64,000 bases of DNA from Flagellimonas chongwuensis (GTDB lineage Bacteria; Bacteroidota; Bacteroidia; Flavobacteriales; Flavobacteriaceae), in NCBI RefSeq assembly GCF_013376415.1, contig NZ_WYET01000003.1, positions 62,001 through 126,000 on the forward strand, given 5' to 3'. A program made the translations under genes and the position numbers. Each line of letters starts with the position of its first letter. The stretch's first letter is position 1. The notes under the pieces were generated by a model. The model did no database searches, had not been told where the DNA came from, and was given only the letters and a program-made list of their open reading frames with translations. Below are positions 44,607 through 53,183 of this stretch, piece by piece.

Positions 44607-45722
44607 ATGACAAAAGACATCACATCCATATTCAAGGACCATTTGGTACCCAAAGAGGTGTATAAAGGCGGAAAAAATATTCCACCGACCGATAAAAAAA
44701 TCTACAAGCTGTCCTCGAACGAGAATCCTTTGGGTGCTTCACCAAAAGCGGTTGCCGGTATGAAAGCAGCTTTGGACAAGATTGACATCTACCCCGACCA
44801 GACCGATATTCGTTTACGCGAAGCCTTGGTTCAAGATTTTGATGGCCAATTGACCGCCGACCAATTTTTGTGCGGGAATAGCGGTTCGGAGGTTATTGAT
44901 ATGCTGCTTCGCGCTTTTATCAACAAAGGGGACGAAGTGATTTTTTCCAACCCCTGCTTCCTGCCCTACTCCGTTTTTTCGAGATGGTATGGCGCCCATC
45001 AAGTCGATGTGCCTCTCTTGGCTCCCAACTACGATTTGGATGTGGAAAGTATCTTGAACGCCATCACGGAGAAGACCAAAATCATTTTCTTGACCAGTCC
45101 CAACAATCCTACGGGAACTTACATTCCCAAGCCGGTCATGGACGATTTTATTTCCCGTGTTCCCAAGGATATTGTGGTGGTATTCGATGAAGTGTACCGC
45201 CATTTTGCGGATGCTGACGATTATGTTACTGCATTGCCCTATGTCTTGGAAGGTCATAACGTAATCGGGCTCAATAGTTTTTCCAAAACGTACGGATTGG
45301 CTGGCCAACGTATCGGGTACGGGTATACCACGGCAACCATTGCCAATTATGTACGCTTGATTCACAAGCCTTTTTTACTACCATTAACCTCTATTGAGGC
45401 TGCTATTGGAGCTTTAAACGACACCGAATTCATTGAAAAAACCGTAAAAACGGTTTTGGAAGGTAGAATATATGTTTCCAAGGCTTTTGATGAATTGGGT
45501 ATCGAGTATTGGCCAAGTCAAGCCAATTTTTTCATTATTGATCCGCCATTACCCGAAATGGAATTCACAGATAAAATGATGGAACAAGGAATCATGGTTC
45601 GACCTGTTTCACAATTTGGTGCTCCCGGTAAGGTGCGAATCACTATAGGTGACAAGGAGGCAAATGAAGCTTTGGTTACGGCACTCAAAAAAATAATTGA
45701 AGATGATCACACTTCTTTATGA
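44607..45722 (+). CDS. HisC-like class I/II aminotransferase, probably aromatic amino acid transaminase of the tyrosine operon
   Basis: This 371-residue PLP enzyme looks like histidinol-phosphate aminotransferase. Motifs are LSSNENPLGASPKAVAGM, CGNSGSEVIDMLLRAF, SPNNPTGTY, DEVYRHF and SFSKTYGLAGQRIGYG with the PLP lysine at 227, followed by PGKVRITIG near the end. HisC-fold enzymes often act on aromatic amino acids. Here the gene is last in the hpd-hmgA-fahA run, not among histidine genes. The likely reaction is therefore tyrosine (or phenylalanine) to the phenylpyruvate that feeds HPPD. That is inference from context. Confidence 0.85.
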   Translation: MTKDITSIFKDHLVPKEVYKGGKNIPPTDKKIYKLSSNENPLGASPKAVAGMKAALDKIDIYPDQTDIRLREALVQDFDGQLTADQFLCGNSGSEVIDMLLRAFINKGDEVIFSNPCFLPYSVFSRWYGAHQVDVPLLAPNYDLDVESILNAITEKTKIIFLTSPNNPTGTYIPKPVMDDFISRVPKDIVVVFDEVYRHFADADDYVTALPYVLEGHNVIGLNSFSKTYGLAGQRIGYGYTTATIANYVRLIHKPFLLPLTSIEAAIGALNDTEFIEKTVKTVLEGRIYVSKAFDELGIEYWPSQANFFIIDPPLPEMEFTDKMMEQGIMVRPVSQFGAPGKVRITIGDKEANEALVTALKKIIEDDHTSL

Positions 45723-45725
45723 GAC

Positions 45726-45747
45726 GTCTCGACTGCGCTCGATGTCA
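45726..45747. repeat. REP-like half-site, copy C
   Basis: The stretch beginning GTCTCGACTGCGCTCGATGT repeats the right half of copy B with few changes. It lies between the stop of the aminotransferase and the stop of the convergent DUF5916 gene. Confidence 0.65.
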
Positions 45748-45750
45748 CAA

Positions 45751-48402
45751 TTACAATACAAATCGATAGGTCGCCTTCAATAAGAAAATGTTTTGTGGTT
45801 TTTGCCCAAAAATATTGTCACCTAAACCGGGCAGCAGACCTGCTGTCGGGTCACCGCTTCGCGATACATCCTGCGACCATACCAAGAATATCTCAGAGCC
45901 AGGGATGTACTCCCATCGAATCACCAAATTGGAGCGAAACTGCACAAAGGAAAAATCAGGGTTATCAAAACTAAAATCGGTCACCCCGTCCAGATCTTCA
46001 TCAATGGCATAAGTGCCATCCGTTAAACTGGTTTGTTCTGATGTGTACTGCACAAACCTATCCTCAAAAACTTTGGCAACAGGGTCGGTGATGTGCTTAA
46101 ATTCAGAATAGCGGCCACGGGAAATAAACGGTTGCCCCCAATATTGAATGGTCAGGTTGGGGTTGATGGTGTAGTTCAGCCTAACGGACATACTCAATGT
46201 CCGTTGATCTATTTTTCCATTCAGATATCTTGGTGAGCCATTTACATCATCAAAATTATCAATGAATTGTAGTTTATCATGATTGATGTCCAAAGAAGGG
46301 AATACAGAAACCCGCAGGGCATTTATAGGTTGGTATACAAACCCTCCTTCCATATAATAGTTTTTGATGGAATTGTCCAATGCCTTTCTACCTTGGTGGT
46401 AAAAGGAAAAACGTAATTTTTTCCGGTAATCGGTGCTGATGTTATTCCAAAAACTCACCCATGGAGACTGCCTTAACCTAGGGCCGCCCCGCAAGGCGAA
46501 GTTGGAATATTCAATAGGGGCTATATTGAAACCAATGTTGGATTGATAATTGTTTTTCCAGTTTTGCCAGCTGTTGGTGTTGAACTGTAAATAATTATGG
46601 TTGCCCTGAAAATCCCATGCGGTCCAGTGGTTGTAATTGATGCCTACCCGCCTAAAGGTACTGTCCGGTTTTAGGGTCTGGTACCCTATCCATGTGTAGT
46701 GACGGATATCATCGGCCTGACGTTGAAAGCCAATATCGTTGAGTTCCAATTCAGGTGAACGCCATGTAGCCCCAGATTCAAACTTCCAGTGCCCGTTCCC
46801 TACCTTACCTATTTGCATGTTGCCCCCGGTCCCTGTCAATGATGTTCGGGTAGTATCTACGGCAACGTGGTCGGCACCTACCCTTCCGAACAAATGCGTT
46901 ATGGATTCTTGAGTGTTTGTTATAGCCTCTTCACTACCACGAACATGGCTCATATTTATATTTCCGCCAACATACCAATCACGATTGGCCCATTGGTGTT
47001 TAAAATCCAACCCGCCTGTGTAGGCTGCATCATGAAGAAAGTTGAGCTGCTCATGAATCTGCTCTCGGTTGGTCGCCGTGAAAATCCCTCCTATATATGA
47101 ATTTCTTTCGTTGAAATCCTTTTGCAGTCGTCCCACAAAATAGTTGGTCAGTGGCTCCACCATTTCTTTCCGGGTACCGCCTTCATCATTAATTATAGTA
47201 GCCGTCCGTTGCGCAGTTACACTTTCCAGCACGCCAATGGCCCACCCATCCTTGGTTTTTCCGCTAAACTTGGCAGCACCAATAATCGGAGTGTTATCGG
47301 GCTGGTCCACAAATTCATCATCTGAAGTATCCGGGTACCCTTGTGGGCTTCTGCCTATTCTACGCGAATAAAAAATATTATCGGACCCAAAGGTATTGCC
47401 TGCTTCGGATTGGGAGACACTAAAATCAAAAATGTTCTTGTTCTCCACAAAAAAGGGACGACGCTCCTGAAAAAATATTTGAAAACCATCCAATGCAATG
47501 GCAGAAGGGTCGGCATCCACTTGTCCAAAATCAGGGTTGACGGTCAAATCCAACGTAAGGTCATTGGTGATTCCTATCTTGGCATCGAGTCCGGCAGTGA
47601 TATTATTCTCGCTCCCGTCCCTAAAAGGGTTTCCTTCTTCGGCTTCGTAAGTTTCGGTTTTGGCCACGGTATAGGGCTGGATTTCCAACTGCTTTTGAGG
47701 TTCAATATTCTTTAATCCATGTAATTCTCCAAACTCGCTCACCCAACCGGGCTGGTCCACTGGTTTTCGTTGCCAAAGGGAACGCTCCTCGTTCCTAAAA
47801 AAACGTCGTGTGGACTGTAGCCCCCAGACCTGTTCCTCAGCATTTCCAAATTTTAATTGACTTAACGGAATACGAAGCTCGGCCGTCCATCCTTTAGCAT
47901 CAATGTTGGTCTTGGCATACCAAATGGGATTCCAGCTGGGGTCCCAATTGTTGCCATTGTTGGAGATAAACTCATCTCCTTTTACACCTGCAGCGGTAAT
48001 CGTAAAGGAAAAAGCAGTGCGTTTATCAAAATAGCTATCTATATTGAACTCCACCCAATCCCCATCAAAACCATCTCTTCGAGAAAGCCGTTTCACGATT
48101 TTATCCGGTTCATCATCAAAACAGCGTACTCCTATATATAGGTTCTTGCTGTCGTAAAGTATCTTAAACTGGGTTTGATACGAGGGCGGAGTATTCTCAT
48201 CGGGCTGCCACTCAATATAGTCACCGCCCCATTCAACCAGGTTCCACGCCTCGTCTTCCAATATACCATTAATAGTTGGCGCCGCATAAGCGCCCAAAGA
48301 TTGGGTAGTATACTTCTTTTTGATGATGACTTCGGTTGAATCTTGTGCTTGTAGGGAAAAAATGAGGAATAGGGTCAGGAAAACCAGCGCTGCGTTTCTC
48401 AC
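45751..48402 (-). CDS. DUF5916 outer-membrane protein with N-terminal CBM9-like domain
   Basis: The 883-residue protein has a signal peptide (MRNAALVFLTLFLIFSLQAQ). An N-terminal CBM9-like sugar-binding domain spans about 35-235 (APTINGILEDEAWNLVEWGG, later KILYDSKNLYIGVRCFDDEP). A long C-terminal region of alternating strands follows, typical of a large outer-membrane beta-barrel, ending in the strand FLLKATYRFVL. DUF5916 proteins are common in Bacteroidota and have no proven function; a surface role in glycan handling is plausible. It is monocistronic, minus strand, and converges on the tyrosine operon. Confidence 0.85.
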   Translation of the reverse strand: MRNAALVFLTLFLIFSLQAQDSTEVIIKKKYTTQSLGAYAAPTINGILEDEAWNLVEWGGDYIEWQPDENTPPSYQTQFKILYDSKNLYIGVRCFDDEPDKIVKRLSRRDGFDGDWVEFNIDSYFDKRTAFSFTITAAGVKGDEFISNNGNNWDPSWNPIWYAKTNIDAKGWTAELRIPLSQLKFGNAEEQVWGLQSTRRFFRNEERSLWQRKPVDQPGWVSEFGELHGLKNIEPQKQLEIQPYTVAKTETYEAEEGNPFRDGSENNITAGLDAKIGITNDLTLDLTVNPDFGQVDADPSAIALDGFQIFFQERRPFFVENKNIFDFSVSQSEAGNTFGSDNIFYSRRIGRSPQGYPDTSDDEFVDQPDNTPIIGAAKFSGKTKDGWAIGVLESVTAQRTATIINDEGGTRKEMVEPLTNYFVGRLQKDFNERNSYIGGIFTATNREQIHEQLNFLHDAAYTGGLDFKHQWANRDWYVGGNINMSHVRGSEEAITNTQESITHLFGRVGADHVAVDTTRTSLTGTGGNMQIGKVGNGHWKFESGATWRSPELELNDIGFQRQADDIRHYTWIGYQTLKPDSTFRRVGINYNHWTAWDFQGNHNYLQFNTNSWQNWKNNYQSNIGFNIAPIEYSNFALRGGPRLRQSPWVSFWNNISTDYRKKLRFSFYHQGRKALDNSIKNYYMEGGFVYQPINALRVSVFPSLDINHDKLQFIDNFDDVNGSPRYLNGKIDQRTLSMSVRLNYTINPNLTIQYWGQPFISRGRYSEFKHITDPVAKVFEDRFVQYTSEQTSLTDGTYAIDEDLDGVTDFSFDNPDFSFVQFRSNLVIRWEYIPGSEIFLVWSQDVSRSGDPTAGLLPGLGDNIFGQKPQNIFLLKATYRFVL

Positions 48403-48571
48403 GTGTTCGTTTTTTGGTTGATTGATACAACAAAGACCACAGAAAATCTGAAGAGTTACAGTTACGCATTTTTTTAACTCTTTTTAACATTTTATACTAC
48501 TATCTTTAGACTGATTTCTACCGAAGAAGATTGAATTTGAAAAAAGTAAAAAAATATTCCCGATCAACCGT

Positions 48572-48601
48572 TTGTAATTCAATCTAATAATTGTACATTT
48601 G
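48572..48601 (+). promoter_or_regulatory. Promoter of rplM-rpsI
   Basis: TTG at 48572-48574 is followed after exactly 19 bases by TACATTTG at 48594-48601, matching both boxes. The start codon of rplM is 47 bases downstream. The rest of the 246-base gap to the DUF5916 gene has no gene. Confidence 0.8.
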
Positions 48602-48648
48602 CAGCCCGTTAATCGGGATAGGTTATTTAAATCAATAATATTCGAGAA

Positions 48649-49104
48649 GTGGATACATTAAGTTATAAAACTATTTCCGCCAATAAATCTACTGTTGACA
48701 AGCAATGGTTATTGGTTGATGCTGAAGGACAGACCTTAGGAAGATTGGCGTCTAAAGTAGCCAAAATACTTAGAGGGAAATATAAGACCAACTTTACCCC
48801 TCATGTTGATTGTGGAGACAATGTGATTGTCATCAATGCTGAGAAAATCGACATGACCGGAAACAAGTGGGACGAGAAGGAATATCAAAGATATACTGGT
48901 TATCCAGGTGGACAACGTTCCGCTTCTGCGAAAGAAGTATTGGAAAAACACCCAGAGCGCATCATTGAGAACTCTGTAAAAGGAATGCTTCCAAAGAACA
49001 AACTTGGGGCCGACCTTTTTAGAAACCTTAAGGTATATGCCGGCGTAGAGCACGGGCAAGAGGCTCAAAAACCAAAAGCAATAAACTTAAACGACTACAA
49101 ATAA
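48649..49104 (+). CDS. rplM: 50S ribosomal protein L13
   Basis: L13 is an early-assembling protein of the large ribosomal subunit. The 151-residue product starts at GTG 48649 ([20 protein letters not shown] when read as Met); no ATG fits before the conserved start. Family marks are [39 protein letters not shown] and [20 protein letters not shown]. Length is normal. Its stop overlaps the rpsI start (TAATG), so the two are translationally coupled. Confidence 0.97.
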   Translation: MDTLSYKTISANKSTVDKQWLLVDAEGQTLGRLASKVAKILRGKYKTNFTPHVDCGDNVIVINAEKIDMTGNKWDEKEYQRYTGYPGGQRSASAKEVLEKHPERIIENSVKGMLPKNKLGADLFRNLKVYAGVEHGQEAQKPKAINLNDYK

Positions 49105-49490
49105 TGGAAGTGGTTCATAAGATAGGCAGAAGAAAAACAGCTGTGGCCAGAGTTTATGTTTCCGAAGGTTCTGGAAACATCACAGTAAACAAAAGAGATC
49201 TTAACGATTACTTTACCACAGGTACATTGCAATACAAAGTAAAACAACCTTTTACTTTGACCGAGACCGACGGAAACTACGACGTAAAAGTAAATGTTTA
49301 CGGTGGTGGTATCACAGGTCAGGCAGAAGCCGTTCGCTTGGCTTTGTCCAGAGCAATGTGCGAAATAGATGCGGAAAACAGAAGCGTTCTTAAACCAGAA
49401 GGTCTGTTGACAAGAGACCCAAGAATGGTGGAAAGAAAGAAATTCGGTCAGAAGAAAGCCCGTAAGAAATTCCAATTCTCCAAACGTTAA
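49104..49490 (+). CDS. rpsI: 30S ribosomal protein S9
   Basis: S9 is a small-subunit protein whose C-terminal tail reaches the P-site tRNA. The 128-residue product has IGRRKTAVARVYVSEGSGNI near the start, GGGITGQAEAVRLALSRAMC in the middle, and the basic tail ending in FQFSKR. The last residues match the conserved S(K/R)R end. It is coupled to rplM and followed by a 222-base gap before rpsB. Confidence 0.97.
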   Translation: MEVVHKIGRRKTAVARVYVSEGSGNITVNKRDLNDYFTTGTLQYKVKQPFTLTETDGNYDVKVNVYGGGITGQAEAVRLALSRAMCEIDAENRSVLKPEGLLTRDPRMVERKKFGQKKARKKFQFSKR

Positions 49491-49533
49491 TATACATTGG
49501 GCCTCGAACCCATTTATATATAAGTTCATTGAA

Positions 49534-49562
49534 AACCCTGAAAATATCCAAGTTTCAGGGTT
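49534..49562 (+). terminator. Hairpin after rpsI / upstream of rpsB
   Basis: A 10-bp stem (AACCCTGAAA / TTTCAGGGTT) with a 9-base loop is followed by AAATTTTTAA. It probably ends the rplM-rpsI transcript. The remaining ~150 bases before rpsB hold AAAATTTG near 49658, one base off the -7 box, and may include an untranslated leader. Confidence 0.6.
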
Positions 49563-49712
49563 AAATTTTTAACCAAAGTTGTCGTTGTTCCAAAAGGGAT
49601 AAAATTATCGGCTTTTTGGAAACTAGTTTAGCATCTAAATGGACAGGGCGAACAAAATTTGTGACCACCTGCACATTGCTACTTACAACGGAACGTAAAC
49701 TAAGTACAAAAA

Positions 49713-50768
49713 ATGGCAAGTAAAATTGAAGTAAAAGACTTACTGGAAGCAGGTGTGCATTTTGGACACCTTACTAGAAAGTGGAACCCGAACATGGCGC
49801 CCTACATCTACATGGAGCGTAACGGGATTCACGTAATCAACCTGTACAAAACGGTTGCAAAACTTGAGGAAGCCAACGAGGCACTTAAGAAAATTGCTGC
49901 TTCAGGAAGAAAAATCCTTTTCGTAGCTACAAAAAAACAAGCAAAAGACATTGTTGCGGACAAAGTATCCAAAGTAAACATGCCTTACATCACAGAAAGA
50001 TGGCCAGGTGGTATGTTGACCAACTTTGTGACTATTCGTAAAGCTGTAAAGAAAATGGCAGCTATCGACCGCATGAAGAAGGACGGCACCTTCAACACTC
50101 TTTCCAAAAAAGAAAGATTGCAAGTTGACCGTCTTCGTGCCAAGTTGGACAAAAACTTGGGTTCTATCGCAGACATGACCCGTTTGCCAGGCGCACTTTT
50201 CATTGTTGACACAATGCGTGAGCACATCGCTGTAAAAGAAGCCCAAAAATTGAACATTCCGATTTTTGCAATGGTGGATACCAACTCCGATCCTCGTGAT
50301 GTTGATTACGCCATCCCATCCAACGACGATGCCGGTAAATCCATAGAAGCTATCTTGGAATCCGTAACCAGTGCAGTAGCCGAAGGTTTGGAAGAGCGCA
50401 AGAGCGAAAAAGGCAGTGGAAAAGATAAAGACGAGGACACTCCAAAAAAGGAGAAAAAATCAACTGAAGAAAAACCGGCCAAAAAAGCTGAAGCCGCTCC
50501 TAAAAAAGAAGTAAAAGCAGATGACCTTACCAAAATTGAAGGCATAGGACCCAAAGCTGCCGAGGCTTTGGTAGAAAGTGGAATAACCACTTACGCTGAA
50601 TTGGCAAAAACTGACGCTGATGACATCAAAGAAACTTTGACAGAAGCTAGCTCAACTTTGGCTCACCTTGACCCAACATCTTGGCCAAAACAAGCAAAAA
50701 TGGCTGCCGATGGTGAATGGGACGAACTAAAAGAATGGCAAGACAGCGTAAAAGGTGGAGTTGAATAA
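49713..50768 (+). CDS. rpsB: 30S ribosomal protein S2 with C-terminal helix-hairpin-helix extension
   Basis: Residues 1-225 are a normal S2, which binds the small subunit late in assembly (LLEAGVHFGHLTRKWNPNMA, FVATKKQAKDIV, YITERWPGGMLTNF, NIPIFAMVDTNSDP). S2 usually ends near residue 230-250. Here a Lys/Glu-rich linker (about 226-269) is followed by a compact domain at 270-351 with a helix-hairpin-helix mark (DDLTKIEGIGPKAAEALVES). The tail of ActC in this window has the same signature. Extended ribosomal proteins occur in Flavobacteriia, but the job of this domain is unknown. It is followed by tsf. Confidence 0.96.
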   Translation: MASKIEVKDLLEAGVHFGHLTRKWNPNMAPYIYMERNGIHVINLYKTVAKLEEANEALKKIAASGRKILFVATKKQAKDIVADKVSKVNMPYITERWPGGMLTNFVTIRKAVKKMAAIDRMKKDGTFNTLSKKERLQVDRLRAKLDKNLGSIADMTRLPGALFIVDTMREHIAVKEAQKLNIPIFAMVDTNSDPRDVDYAIPSNDDAGKSIEAILESVTSAVAEGLEERKSEKGSGKDKDEDTPKKEKKSTEEKPAKKAEAAPKKEVKADDLTKIEGIGPKAAEALVESGITTYAELAKTDADDIKETLTEASSTLAHLDPTSWPKQAKMAADGEWDELKEWQDSVKGGVE

Positions 50769-50796
50769 ACCCACTGATTTAACATTGTCCTAAACA

Positions 50797-50817
50797 AAAA
50801 CACTTTTTTAGTGTTTT
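50797..50817 (+). terminator. Hairpin between rpsB and tsf
   Basis: An 8-bp stem (AAAACACT / AGTGTTTT) with a TTTTT loop lies in the 79-base gap. It is AT-rich and weak and may act as a partial terminator that lowers tsf relative to rpsB. Confidence 0.4.
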
Positions 50818-50847
50818 ACTTTACATAAAATTTTAAAAGAAAACAAA

Positions 50848-51672
50848 ATGGCAAAGATTACTGCCGCAGAGGTAAATAAATTAAGAAAGGCTACTGGAGC
50901 TGGTATGATGGATTGTAAAAAAGCTTTGGTCGAAGCTGATGGAGATTTTGACCAAGCCATTGAAATCCTAAGAAAAAAAGGTCAAAAAGTCGCTGCTAAA
51001 AGAGCTGACAGAGAATCTTCAGAAGGTGCCGCCATCGCAAAAGTGAACGATGACAACACTCAAGGAGTTGTAATCTCCCTTAACTGTGAGACCGACTTCG
51101 TTGCCAAAAACGATAGCTTTGTAAAACTTGCAAACGATTTGGCTGATTTGGCCCTTGGTTTTGACAGCAAAGATAATTTCCTTGCTGCTTCTTTTGAAGG
51201 AATGACCGTTGCCGAAAAATTGACAGAGCAAACTGGTGTTATAGGTGAAAAAATCGAAATCGGAAGCTTTGACAAATTGAGTGCTCCGTTTGTTGGTTCA
51301 TACATTCATGCTGGTAACAAAATTGCTACATTGGTAGGATTGTCCGCCAATGTTGATGGTGCTGCCGAAGCTGCAAAAGACGTAGCCATGCAAGCTGCCG
51401 CAATGAACCCAGTTGCACTTAATGAAGAAGGCGTTGATCAATCCATCATCGACAAAGAAATCGAGATCGCTAAAGATCAATTGCGTCAAGAAGGAAAGCC
51501 AGAAGCCATGTTGGACAACATCGCAAAAGGTAAATTGAACCGTTTCTTTAAAGACAACACTTTAGTGAACCAAGCTTTTATTAAAGACAGTAAGCAAAGT
51601 GTAGCTGAGTACGTTAAATCTGTGGATTCCAGCTTGGAAGTTACAGGTTTTGCAAGAGTTGCACTAGGCTAA
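50848..51672 (+). CDS. tsf: Elongation factor Ts
   Basis: EF-Ts is the guanine-nucleotide exchange factor for EF-Tu. The 274-residue protein has the N-terminal UBA-like domain ([20 protein letters not shown]), the linker with [16 protein letters not shown] and the core with [13 protein letters not shown], including the TDF(V)A motif that contacts EF-Tu. The C-terminal part follows. Length is close to that of E. coli. It follows rpsB, as in most bacteria, and ends at a strong terminator. Confidence 0.97.
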   Translation: MAKITAAEVNKLRKATGAGMMDCKKALVEADGDFDQAIEILRKKGQKVAAKRADRESSEGAAIAKVNDDNTQGVVISLNCETDFVAKNDSFVKLANDLADLALGFDSKDNFLAASFEGMTVAEKLTEQTGVIGEKIEIGSFDKLSAPFVGSYIHAGNKIATLVGLSANVDGAAEAAKDVAMQAAAMNPVALNEEGVDQSIIDKEIEIAKDQLRQEGKPEAMLDNIAKGKLNRFFKDNTLVNQAFIKDSKQSVAEYVKSVDSSLEVTGFARVALG

Positions 51673-51691
51673 TTCGCCAACAGAACAATAT

Positions 51692-51723
51692 AAAAAACCG
51701 CTTCCCTTACGAAGCGGTTTTTT
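51692..51723 (+). terminator. Rho-independent terminator after tsf
   Basis: A 13-bp stem (AAAAAACCGCTTC and its complement) with loop CCTTAC ends in a T-run, 20 bases after the tsf stop. Confidence 0.92.
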
Positions 51724-51753
51724 TATGCCCAGATCTAACCCACAATTCTTCAT

Positions 51754-51781
51754 TTGCCATAAATAATTTTGATTATTTTTG
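51754..51781 (+). promoter_or_regulatory. Promoter of pyrH-frr
   Basis: TTG at 51754-51756, 17 bases, then TATTTTTG at 51774-51781, matching the consensus. The pyrH ATG is 22 bases downstream. Confidence 0.7.
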
Positions 51782-51803
51782 TCCGGACTTCAAGAAACTC
51801 TCA

Positions 51804-52511
51804 ATGCATTACAAAAGAATTTTATTAAAATTAAGTGGGGAAGCCCTTATGGGCGAACAACAATATGGTATAGATGCCAAGCGATTGGACGAATATGCCG
51901 AAGAAATACAAGCTGTAATCGAAAAGGGTGTTGAAGTCGCCATAGTTATAGGTGGAGGGAACATTTTTAGAGGTCTGGCCGGTGCCAGTCAAGGAATGGA
52001 CCGCGTTCAAGGAGACCATATGGGAATGCTTGCAACAGTAATCAACGGTCTTGCCCTACAAAGCGCATTGGAACTCAAGGGAGTTCAGACCCGATTACAA
52101 TCTGCCATCAAAATCAATGAGGTGGCCGAACCTTTTATCAGAAGAAGAGCAATTCGTCACCTAGAGAAAGGAAGAGTGGTAATCTTTGGCGGTGGAACGG
52201 GAAACCCTTACTTCACTACGGATTCAGCCGCCGTTTTAAGGGCCATCGAAATTAAGGCAGATGTTATCTTAAAGGGAACCCGCGTAGATGGCATTTACAC
52301 TTCTGATCCTGAAAAGGACAAGAACGCCACCAAGTTCGATTCCATTTCCTTTAACGAAGTACTTTCCAAAGGACTTAAGGTGATGGACACCACGGCATTT
52401 ACCTTGAGCCAGGAAAATGAACTGCCAATTGTTGTATTCGACATGAACACACAAGGCAACTTAATGAAACTAGTATCTGGAGAAAATATAGGAACAGTGG
52501 TCAACGTATAA
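51804..52511 (+). CDS. pyrH: UMP kinase
   Basis: UMP kinase phosphorylates UMP to UDP in pyrimidine nucleotide synthesis. The 235-residue amino-acid-kinase-fold protein shows [71 protein letters not shown] and the late [20 protein letters not shown]. It has a normal length. It has its own promoter after the tsf terminator and is followed by frr, 42 bases later. Confidence 0.96.
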   Translation: MHYKRILLKLSGEALMGEQQYGIDAKRLDEYAEEIQAVIEKGVEVAIVIGGGNIFRGLAGASQGMDRVQGDHMGMLATVINGLALQSALELKGVQTRLQSAIKINEVAEPFIRRRAIRHLEKGRVVIFGGGTGNPYFTTDSAAVLRAIEIKADVILKGTRVDGIYTSDPEKDKNATKFDSISFNEVLSKGLKVMDTTAFTLSQENELPIVVFDMNTQGNLMKLVSGENIGTVVNV

Positions 52512-52539
52512 GTTGACATATACTTTGGTTTCAATTTTA

Positions 52540-52547
52540 TAAATTTG
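52540..52547 (+). promoter_or_regulatory. Possible internal -7 box immediately upstream of frr
   Basis: TAAATTTG matches TAnnTTTG and ends 6 bases before the frr ATG, so a transcript started here would be leaderless or nearly so. TTG at 52513-52515 has a 24-base spacer, slightly too long. Chance in AT-rich DNA is possible. Confidence 0.3.
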
Positions 52548-52553
52548 AAAGTT

Positions 52554-53108
52554 ATGGACGAAGAAGTAAAATTTATTCTTGATAGCACAAAAGAAAGTAT
52601 GGAAGCAAGTATTGAGCACTTGCAAAAGGCATTGACCAAGATTAGGGCAGGTAAAGCAAGCCCCATCATGCTTTCTACGGTAATGGTAGACTACTACGGT
52701 TCGCAGACACCACTTTCCCAAGTATCCAACATTAATACCCCCGATGCGCGCACACTATCAGTTCAACCCTGGGAAAAAAATCTATTGGGTGAAATAGAGA
52801 CCGCCATCATGAATGCTAATTTGGGATTCAACCCAATGAACAATGGAGAAACCATAATCATTAACGTTCCTCCGTTAACGGAAGAGCGAAGGATACAATT
52901 GGCAAAGCAAGCAAAAGGTGAAGCCGAAGATGCCAAAGTAAGTATACGAAGCGCTAGACAAGAGGCAAATAAAGAATTGAAAGCACTGGATATTTCCGAA
53001 GACCTGCTGAGCAACGCCGAGGTAGATGTCCAAGAACTCACCAATACATACAGCAACAAGGTGGATGCCATTCTCTCTGCTAAAGAAGCAGAGATCATGA
53101 AGGTATAA
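52554..53108 (+). CDS. frr: Ribosome recycling factor
   Basis: RRF, with EF-G, splits the ribosome after termination. I start it at ATG 52554 (MDEEVKFILDSTKESMEASI), which gives 184 residues, the normal length; a TTG three codons earlier is within a promoter-like box. Motifs are TKIRAGKASPIMLSTVMVDY, YGSQTPLSQVSNINTPDART and IINVPPLTEERRIQLAKQAK. It sits in the common order rpsB-tsf-pyrH-frr. Confidence 0.96.
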   Translation: MDEEVKFILDSTKESMEASIEHLQKALTKIRAGKASPIMLSTVMVDYYGSQTPLSQVSNINTPDARTLSVQPWEKNLLGEIETAIMNANLGFNPMNNGETIIINVPPLTEERRIQLAKQAKGEAEDAKVSIRSARQEANKELKALDISEDLLSNAEVDVQELTNTYSNKVDAILSAKEAEIMKV

Positions 53109-53158
53109 AACTTAGATTTTGACCAGCTACTTTCCTAGGAACACAGCATATCATTTTC

Positions 53159-53166
53159 TACCTTTG
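53159..53166 (+). promoter_or_regulatory. Possible -7 box for the RND/MMPL exporter
   Basis: TACCTTTG is a perfect TAnnTTTG box, 18 bases upstream of the ATG at 53184. No TTG lies at the usual -33 distance. Confidence 0.45.
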
Positions 53167-53183
53167 CGGCCAACAAAACCCAA

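Noticed and set aside
44607..45722. Histidinol-phosphate aminotransferase (hisC) for histidine synthesis
   Set aside because: No other his genes are near, while the gene ends a tyrosine-breakdown run; an aromatic transaminase fits better, although the fold is HisC-like.
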